NCBI RefSeq assembly: GCF_000972705.2
Contig: NZ_LATL02000107.1
Coordinates: forward strand, 1-13,620
Length of the DNA: 13,620 nucleotides
Reading direction: 5' to 3'
Source of the DNA: Limnoraphis robusta CS-951
GTDB lineage: Bacteria; Cyanobacteriota; Cyanobacteriia; Cyanobacteriales; Microcoleaceae
Shown here: in pieces, positions 6,717 through 11,507 of the stretch
Position numbering within the stretch: the stretch's first letter is position 1
How the letters are laid out: every line of letters starts with the position of its first letter
Position numbers and translations under genes: made by a program
The notes under the pieces: model-generated
Databases searched by the model: none
What the model was told of the DNA's origin: nothing
The model's input: only the letters and a program-made list of their open reading frames with translations

Positions 6717-7400
6717 CTAAAGAATTTGTAAGTTTTTCTGATTAATAATTAAAGTTTGAGTCATTGCGGCTAAATTCTCTAAGTTTTCTTCAAGTTCTTG
6801 AGCGCGTTTTTCATAAAAAATCTTTCGTTGCAAAGCTTGACGAGCTAAATCTTCTCGATTCCGTTTTAAAGCTTCCTTCGCAACTTTTTGCCAACTCTTC
6901 ATTTCTTCGAGAGCTTGTTTATATTGAGGATGAACATCATCCCAAGCCGTGCGGATGTCGCCTAATGCTTTATCTAATAAGAGGGGTGCATTATCTTTTT
7001 TAATCCCGGTTAAAGCTTCTTGAATGGGTCGATACCATTGATCAACATCAATTTGATTGAGAAGCGGAACAAAATTTCTAATTTGACGACTATCATTAAC
7101 ACCCGTCACGCACCAGGTCGCAAAATGTTCGCAGTTGTTGAATAATAGATTATATTTGCGCTCTCCCAAACGACTCTCGGCTCGTTGAATTACGGTATCA
7201 GGAATATAACGCACAGGATAAGGTCTAATATAAATTAGACCTCCCCGCGCAAACGTTTCTAGAGAAGTTCGTTCAATCACTTCACTCGGTTTGCGATAGT
7301 GAATGACGGTACCATCTCCACAGTCTATTCCATGATGCTCATAAACGCCATCTAAATTTAAAAATTCTCGATAAGCATAAATTTGATCGCCTCGGGCCAT
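6717..7400 (-). CDS. LRAT/NlpC-type domain fused to a PspA/Vipp1-like coiled coil
   Basis: I chose ATG at 7400 (227 residues, MARGDQIYAY) over a TTG eight codons upstream because AAAGGGGGTAAAT directly precedes it. Residues about 1-100 form an LRAT-like papain-fold domain. HHGIDCGDGTVIH (22-34) supplies the two histidines (H22, H34) spaced as in human PLA2G16/HRASLS, and NNCEHF (88-93) supplies the nucleophile C90. Such enzymes move or cleave acyl groups on lipids through a thioester. Residues about 167-227 (WQKVAKEAL...REDLARQALQRK) match the helical hairpin of PspA/Vipp1 (IM30), which binds and reshapes membranes; the match stops at the end of this helix. The middle (about 98-166) is unassigned. 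There is no signal peptide, so it is cytosolic or membrane-peripheral. The gene is divergent from the repeat protein at 7537. The fusion suggests an enzyme delivered to stressed or curved membrane; its substrate is unknown. Confidence 0.85.
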   Translation of the reverse strand: MARGDQIYAYREFLNLDGVYEHHGIDCGDGTVIHYRKPSEVIERTSLETFARGGLIYIRPYPVRYIPDTVIQRAESRLGERKYNLLFNNCEHFATWCVTGVNDSRQIRNFVPLLNQIDVDQWYRPIQEALTGIKKDNAPLLLDKALGDIRTAWDDVHPQYKQALEEMKSWQKVAKEALKRNREDLARQALQRKIFYEKRAQELEENLENLAAMTQTLIINQKNLQIL

Positions 7401-7446
7401 ATTTACCCCCTTTGTCAAGTTCAAATGGTTGGTCTCTAAAAGAGCT

Positions 7447-7469
7447 GTTAATCTAGAAAGTTGATTAAC
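7447..7469. promoter_or_regulatory. Inverted repeat GTTAATC-N9-GATTAAC in the divergent promoter region
   Basis: Perfect 7-bp arms with a 9-base spacer lie midway between the two divergent starts (7400 and 7537). The geometry suits binding of a dimeric regulator that could control both genes. No regulator gene is adjacent, so function is inferred from position only. Confidence 0.4.
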
Positions 7470-7480
7470 CTTTCCGGAAG

Positions 7481-7519
7481 TATCCTAACATATACTGGAT
7501 TGGTCTTATTAATAGGATA
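7481..7519. promoter_or_regulatory. Inverted repeat TATCCTA-N25-TAGGATA upstream of the five-repeat protein
   Basis: Perfect 7-bp arms flank a 25-base interval containing TATACT (7491-7496). The right arm ends 17 bases before the start codon at 7537 and just before the Shine-Dalgarno AAGGA (7523-7527). It could be an operator or a 5'-UTR hairpin; both are inference. Confidence 0.35.
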
Positions 7520-7536
7520 TAGAAGGATCACTCACG

Positions 7537-8142
7537 ATGAGTATTAATTCAGCCAATTGGCAAGTTATTGGTCATGCCAATAATATTGTTGCAATGACGG
7601 CATTCAATGGAGCGCTTTATGCTGCAACTTCCGAAAATAAACTTTGGGTACGAGTCGCTATTCCCGGTGATATTAACTGGCAAGTTATTGGTCATGCGAA
7701 TAACGTAGTTGCAATGGCGGCAATGAATGAAAAACTCTATGCTGCGACATCTGAAGGTCAACTGTGGATGAGAGCTATTATAACAGAAGATATGGGTTGG
7801 CAAGCGATCGCTTCTGCTCAGAATGTGGTAACAATGACTGCTATGAATGATCAACTCTATGCAGTGACTTCAGATGATAAATTTTGGGTTCGAGATGGTC
7901 AAATTAATCTGAATTGGAAACCGATTGGAAAAGGCATTTCTGTGATGGCTTTAGCCGCCACAAATAATCAACTCTATGCCGTTACTTTTGATCATAAACT
8001 TTGGCTGGTTAATTTCACTCCTGACGGGATAAAATGGCAAGAAATCGGTCATGGGAATAACGTTGTGGCAATGGCGGGAATGGATGGAAAATTATACGCT
8101 GCGACTTCTGATAATAAACTTTGGTATCGAACTGTAGATTAA
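7537..8142 (+). CDS. Five-repeat protein, probable five-bladed beta-propeller (tachylectin-2/tectonin-like)
   Basis: The whole 201-residue protein consists of five repeats of 39-40 residues, with tryptophans at 8, 48, 88, 127 and 167. Each repeat reads roughly W-Q-x-I-G-H-x-N-N-V-V-A-M-x-A-x-N-x-x-L-Y-A-x-T-S-x-x-x-L-W-x-R. Four short beta strands per repeat and five repeats suggest a closed five-bladed propeller such as tachylectin-2, which binds sugars between blades. Tectonin-type repeats are the alternative. There is no signal peptide or membrane segment, so it should act in the cytoplasm unless exported by another route. The start has AAGGA nine bases upstream. Repeats 1 and 2 are nearly identical at DNA level, pointing to recent duplication or gene conversion. 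The gene is divergent from the LRAT-PspA gene, which makes a functional link plausible but unproven. Confidence 0.8.
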   Translation: MSINSANWQVIGHANNIVAMTAFNGALYAATSENKLWVRVAIPGDINWQVIGHANNVVAMAAMNEKLYAATSEGQLWMRAIITEDMGWQAIASAQNVVTMTAMNDQLYAVTSDDKFWVRDGQINLNWKPIGKGISVMALAATNNQLYAVTFDHKLWLVNFTPDGIKWQEIGHGNNVVAMAGMDGKLYAATSDNKLWYRTVD

Positions 8143-8156
8143 GTTTATAAAAAAGA

Positions 8157-8220
8157 GTAGGGTTTGTCAAATGATCACCGTTTTTTCTTCTATGAAATCA
8201 ACGAGTTTGACGTACCCTAC
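8157..8220. repeat. Long inverted repeat between convergent genes, possible bidirectional terminator
   Basis: GTAGGGTTTGTCAAA (8157-8171) pairs with TTTGACGTACCCTAC (8206-8220) at 13 of 15 positions, with a 34-base loop containing T6. It fills the gap between the five-repeat gene and the convergent hspA gene. GTAGGGT...ACCCTAC palindromes are frequent dispersed repeats in cyanobacteria, so it may be both a repeat element and a transcription stop. Confidence 0.6.
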
Positions 8221-8242
8221 CTATCCTACAGGTCATTTGGAG

Positions 8243-8716
8243 TTATTGAACGTCAGAGGCTTCTAACTCTTCTGCTTGATGGGTTTCCATTAAGTTAACC
8301 TTGACAACCCGATTGACAACTTCAGGAACTTTCGGTAAAGTCAGGGTTAAAATCCCGTTGGTATAATCGGCTTTAACTTCGGTATTGATAATCGCTTCTG
8401 GTAAAGCAATGACCCGACGAAATTCACCCACTGGGAATTCACTGAAGAGACATTTTTCTCCTTCACTCAGTTGGGGATTTGCTGTTTTTCCCGAGAAGAC
8501 AATGGCTTTCTTTGTCACTTGAATATCGAGGGTTTCACTATCTAAACCCGGAATGATCGCCCGTAAAATCAAGTGATCAGACTTTTCTTGTAACTCAACT
8601 GCGGGAGTCCAATGGGTCTCTGTTGTGGCTGTGGTAATTTCTGTAAAGAGATGATCAAATTGCTGTTGCATTTTTTCGACTTCAGCGAAGAGGTTGTAAC
8701 GAGTAACTAACATCAT
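8243..8716 (-). CDS. hspA: Small heat-shock protein, Hsp20/alpha-crystallin family
   Basis: The 157-residue protein has the three-part layout of bacterial Hsp20. It has a short N-terminal arm (MMLVTRYNLFAEVEKMQQQF, residues 1-20), an alpha-crystallin domain (about 36-130) with GEFRRVIALPE (97-107) and the hallmark NGILTLTLPK (120-129), and a C-terminal tail with a VVKVNL segment (137-142) resembling the I-x-I anchor. Such proteins form large oligomers that hold unfolding proteins and, in cyanobacteria, also stabilise thylakoid membranes. The first of two tandem ATGs (8716) has GGAG eight bases upstream. No CIRCE element (TTAGCACTC/GAGTGCTAA) is visible upstream, so HrcA control is not supported. 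It is a single gene, convergent with the five-repeat gene and downstream of the cysteine desulfurase gene. Confidence 0.95.
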   Translation of the reverse strand: MMLVTRYNLFAEVEKMQQQFDHLFTEITTATTETHWTPAVELQEKSDHLILRAIIPGLDSETLDIQVTKKAIVFSGKTANPQLSEGEKCLFSEFPVGEFRRVIALPEAIINTEVKADYTNGILTLTLPKVPEVVNRVVKVNLMETHQAEELEASDVQ

Positions 8717-8798
8717 ATTGTTTTCTCCAAGTCAGTTTTGTTTTTCTTGCTTACAGTTTTAATCATGCAGGGAAAATCAGCCATCTTAAAGAGTAGAG

Positions 8799-8821
8799 AA
8801 CCCCACCTTAAAGGCGAGGTT
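8799..8821. repeat. Imperfect hairpin, possible IS200/IS605-type end remnant
   Basis: AACCCCACCTT (8799-8809) and AAGGCGAGGTT (8811-8821) form a hairpin with two mismatches. Its CCCCACC...GGCG(A/T)GG character resembles the subterminal hairpins of IS200/IS605 elements in cyanobacteria. No transposase or TnpB gene is nearby, so it would be a remnant at most. Confidence 0.3.
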
Positions 8822-8850
8822 TCCACACTGATTCTGAAGGTTTAATTTTA

Positions 8851-8886
8851 GGGAGGAAAACCGAACTTAAGGGGAGGAAAACCGAA
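8851..8886. repeat. Direct repeat GGGAGGAAAACCGAA x2 (21-bp period)
   Basis: Two perfect 15-bp copies lie at 8851-8865 and 8872-8886, separated by CTTAAG. The second copy ends three bases before the cysteine desulfurase stop codon. On the minus strand this gives two pyrimidine-rich tracts just downstream of that gene. Function is unknown. Confidence 0.7.
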
Positions 8887-8889
8887 AAA

Positions 8890-10098
8890 TTAGCTAGAAG
8901 ACTGAGGAACTCCTGAACCATTTTTCGCCAGGAATTTTGTGTTTTGAACTTTCCGTAAAGCTTGAATTGTAGAAATAGTGTGTTCGGCGACTTGATCAAT
9001 GTCTTCGGGTGTATTAAACCGACCGATACCAAAGCGAATAGAAGCATAAGCTAACGCATCGGAACGTCCTAAAGCCGCTAAAACATGAGAAGGTTCTATT
9101 TTGGCGGAAGTACAAGCGGAACCGGAGGAAACCGCCATTACAGGTTGTAGTCCTAAAAGTAATGCTTGACCATCGACTCCTGCGACACTCACATTCAAAT
9201 TTCCAGGTAAACGTTGGCTGGGGTGTCCGTTGAGATAAATATCCCCAAGCGTTGCTAATTTTTCCCAAAGTTGTTGTCGTAATTTTATTAAACGTTGGGT
9301 TTCTGAGGTGATTTCTGTTAACGCAAGTTCAACCGCTTTGGCAAAACCAACAATTTGAGGGGTGTATAATGTACCCGATCGCATTCCTCGTTCATGTCCG
9401 CCTCCATGCAGTTGAGGGGCGAGTTTAACTCTGGGGTTGCGACGACGAACATAGAGGGCGCCGATGCCTTTTGGGCCGTAAATTTTATGGGCCGTTAATG
9501 ACATTAAATCAATCTTCATTTCCTCAACATCTAGAGGAATTTTACCCAAAGCTTGTGCGGCGTCGGTATGAAAGAAAATATTGCGATCGCGACACATCGC
9601 CCCAATTTCAGCTAAGGGTTGTAAGACGCCAATTTCGTTATTCGCCGCCATCATTGAGAGGAGGATGGTATCAGGACGAAAGGCTTTTTCAACTAAGTTG
9701 AGGTCAATTAAACCATCCGTTTGAACGGGAAGTAAAGTTAATTCAAAGCCAAGTTTTTCTAAATAGTGTAACGGATCAAGAACAGCGTTATGTTCGCTAA
9801 CAACAGTAATCAGATGACGACCTTTGCTAAAATAGGTTTCAGCGATGCCTTTGATGGCTAAATTATCCGATTCTGTTGCACCGCTTGTAAAGATAATTTC
9901 TTCGGGTGTCGCGTTAATAGCATTTGCTAAGATTTCTCGGGCTTGTTTAACTGCGGCTTCGGCTTCCCAACCGTAAAGATGATTAACACTGGCCGGATTG
10001 CCAAACTGTTCGGTAAAATAGGGAATCATCGCTTCTAACACCCGTTTATCTAGGGGTGTTGTTGCGTTGTTATCGAGATAGATTGGACGTTGAGACAT
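8890..10098 (-). CDS. iscS: Cysteine desulfurase (NifS/IscS type, PLP-dependent)
   Basis: The 402-residue protein matches group I cysteine desulfurases, which take sulfur from cysteine and pass it as a persulfide to Fe-S scaffolds and other acceptors. Visible landmarks are YLDNNATTP (7-15), FGNPASVNHLYG (32-43), TSGATESDN (71-79), catalytic-site SEHNAV with H103, D179 in HTDAAQ, and the PLP lysine K205 in SLTAHKIYGPKG. HGGGHERGMRSGT (231-243) and the mobile persulfide cysteine C329 in SSGSACTS also fit. Length and the long cysteine loop fit group I (IscS/NifS) and not SufS. Whether it serves housekeeping or nitrogenase clusters is not decided, as no nif genes are nearby. ATG at 10098 gives the family's usual N-terminus, although no Shine-Dalgarno is evident. 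It is divergent from the DUF3386-NFU pair, and the NFU protein lies in the same pathway. Confidence 0.96.
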   Translation of the reverse strand: MSQRPIYLDNNATTPLDKRVLEAMIPYFTEQFGNPASVNHLYGWEAEAAVKQAREILANAINATPEEIIFTSGATESDNLAIKGIAETYFSKGRHLITVVSEHNAVLDPLHYLEKLGFELTLLPVQTDGLIDLNLVEKAFRPDTILLSMMAANNEIGVLQPLAEIGAMCRDRNIFFHTDAAQALGKIPLDVEEMKIDLMSLTAHKIYGPKGIGALYVRRRNPRVKLAPQLHGGGHERGMRSGTLYTPQIVGFAKAVELALTEITSETQRLIKLRQQLWEKLATLGDIYLNGHPSQRLPGNLNVSVAGVDGQALLLGLQPVMAVSSGSACTSAKIEPSHVLAALGRSDALAYASIRFGIGRFNTPEDIDQVAEHTISTIQALRKVQNTKFLAKNGSGVPQSSS

Positions 10099-10267
10099 GA
10101 TAATTTTTTGATAAAAATACGAGTTTTTAATGGAGAGTAAAATTACTATTTTTAGGGTGACTTTACCGAGTTAATTAGACGGAGAAATTATGCCTTTTTT
10201 TTCCTTGAAGTTCAAGATTTAATTTCTTTTGAGAGGGAATAATTGTAAATTCTGATAAAACTCAATG

Positions 10268-10283
10268 TCTATTATATAATAGA
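10268..10283. promoter_or_regulatory. 16-bp palindrome overlapping a -10 box upstream of the DUF3386-like gene
   Basis: TCTATTATATAATAGA is a perfect palindrome, followed by TAGAC. It contains TATAAT (10275-10280), a consensus -10 sequence, 33 bases before the ATG at 10314. No convincing -35 is seen at the right distance (CTGATA at 10252-10257 is poor). It may be a promoter whose -10 is embedded in an operator, or simply an AT-rich palindrome. Confidence 0.45.
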
Positions 10284-10313
10284 TAGACGTTAGTTTTTGA
10301 CGACCACACTTCC

Positions 10314-10967
10314 ATGACCGAATCAACAAACGCTCGTGACCTTTTTAAAGCGGCTTACGAACACCGCTACACCTGGGACTCCAATTTCCCCGGTTATAGT
10401 GCTGACATTGAACTCAAGCAGGGATCGGAGGTTTACAATGGTCAGATTCGTATCAATCCTGACATGAGTGCAGAAATAACGGGGATTGAAGATGAAGAGG
10501 TGAAACAAAGCGTTTACACTCAATTACGCGATATTATCACACACCGCAAACGCACTTCCTTTGAAGACTCTCACGGCAAAAATAGCTTTAGTTTTGGCGA
10601 AAAAGACGAGACGGGCGCTGTAGAGATTTTAGTTCAAGGGGACTCGATGGGTTCCAACTACAAAGTCCGAGGCGATCAAATTTGTTTGGTCAGTCGGGTA
10701 ATGGGGCGGATGGCGTTTGTCATCAATACCCACGAAAGCCTTGATACCGGGGAAGGTTATGCTGCGAGTCACTACGATGCGGTTTTCCGCAATCCCCAAA
10801 CCAATGAAATCATGCGAGAATTGGAATTTGAGGATAAGTTTGAAAAAATTGGCGATTACTATGTGATGACTCGTCAAGTGGTTCATTCCAAGGAAAATGG
10901 AACAGTAACAACAACCGAGTTCAACTATTCCAATATCAAACTGTTAGAACCTGCAACAGTCAGCTAA
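10314..10967 (+). CDS. DUF3386-like protein
   Basis: The 217-residue soluble protein begins with TNARDLFKAAYEHRYTWDSN (residues 5-24), which I recognise as typical of the DUF3386 family shared by cyanobacteria and plant plastids. There is no signal peptide or membrane helix. The sequence alternates charged loops with beta-type strands (YNGQIRINPDM, AVEILVQGDS, MAFVINTHES, YYVMTRQVVHS, TTEFNYSNIKLLEP), suggesting a mostly beta fold. There are no cysteine clusters apart from a single Cys near residue 123, so it is unlikely to hold an Fe-S cluster itself. Its biochemical role is unknown. It sits between the cysteine desulfurase (divergent) and the NFU gene (same strand, 95 bases downstream), a position that hints at, but does not show, a link to Fe-S metabolism. 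Confidence 0.75.
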   Translation: MTESTNARDLFKAAYEHRYTWDSNFPGYSADIELKQGSEVYNGQIRINPDMSAEITGIEDEEVKQSVYTQLRDIITHRKRTSFEDSHGKNSFSFGEKDETGAVEILVQGDSMGSNYKVRGDQICLVSRVMGRMAFVINTHESLDTGEGYAASHYDAVFRNPQTNEIMRELEFEDKFEKIGDYYVMTRQVVHSKENGTVTTTEFNYSNIKLLEPATVS

Positions 10968-11062
10968 ATTTTGAAGTCTTAATGTTTCTTTTGTGATGTT
11001 ACGATTAAGATGAGTTTAGGTTGATCGTTTTGAAGTTCTGAAATAAAATCAATAGGTAAGCC

Positions 11063-11302
11063 ATGACAACTCTAGCTTTAACCCCAGAAAATGTTGAAAC
11101 CGTTCTAGATGAACTTCGCCCCTATCTCATGGCCGATGGCGGTAACGTTGAGATCGTCGAACTCGATGGCCCGATTGTGCGATTACGTCTGCAAGGGGCT
11201 TGTGGGTCTTGCCCTAGTTCAACGATGACGTTAAAAATGGGAATTGAGCGTCGTTTACGGGAAAAAATTCCCGAAATTTCTGAAGTTGTATCGGTTGCAT
11301 AA
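11063..11302 (+). CDS. nfu: NFU-type Fe-S cluster scaffold/carrier protein (NifU C-terminal domain)
   Basis: At 79 residues this is a stand-alone NifU C-terminal (NFU) domain. It shows [17 protein letters not shown] (14-30), the conserved strand [10 protein letters not shown], and the cluster-binding CGSC (C47 and C50), followed by the helix [17 protein letters not shown]. Such proteins dimerise and hold a [4Fe-4S] or [2Fe-2S] cluster at the dimer interface. In cyanobacteria and plastids (CnfU/Nfu) they deliver clusters to targets such as photosystem I. The length is normal for the cyanobacterial form, with no N-terminal extension. The ATG is preceded by a weak AGGTAAG. It is possibly co-transcribed with the DUF3386-like gene, and its sulfur donor would be a desulfurase like the one encoded at 8890-10098. 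Confidence 0.95.
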   Translation: MTTLALTPENVETVLDELRPYLMADGGNVEIVELDGPIVRLRLQGACGSCPSSTMTLKMGIERRLREKIPEISEVVSVA

Positions 11303-11333
11303 TTCAATTGCATCGTTCAATTGTCTAAACATT

Positions 11334-11414
11334 AGGGATTAGGGAAAAAGAAAACTCAAAAAGGCGATCGCTGCTAAATCTCCTTTAGATTTTCCTCACT
11401 CTAATCCCTTTTTA
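11334..11414. terminator. Terminator-like long hairpin downstream of nfu
   Basis: AGGGATTAG (11334-11342) pairs with CTAATCCCT (11401-11409), which runs directly into T5. Inside the loop AAATCT (11376-11381) pairs with AGATTT (11387-11392), and a HIP1 site lies at 11364-11371. It starts 32 bases after the nfu stop. It is a plausible stop for the upstream unit, although the main loop is long. Confidence 0.5.
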
Positions 11415-11507
11415 ATTTACAAGTATTACTGAGTCAAGGGTGCAGGATGAATTACTTTATTTCTCAATCAAACTCTTTTTCATCTCAATCTACTGCCGGA
11501 TAAAATC

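Noticed and set aside
7401..7424. Upstream TTG start for the LRAT-PspA gene, adding eight residues
   Set aside because: The ATG at 7400 has a purine-rich site just before it and gives the usual short N-terminus ahead of the LRAT domain.
8717..8760. RNA thermosensor in the hspA leader, as described for Synechocystis hsp17
   Set aside because: Only a 4-bp CAAG/CUUG pairing next to the GGAG could be found; too weak to claim by eye without folding software.
8717..8889. CIRCE operator for hspA
   Set aside because: No TTAGCACTC-N9-GAGTGCTAA or close variant is present upstream of the gene.
8808..9268. Two minus-strand frames overlapping the 3' end of the cysteine desulfurase gene
   Set aside because: They are out-of-frame shadows of the desulfurase, which has all catalytic motifs in its own frame.
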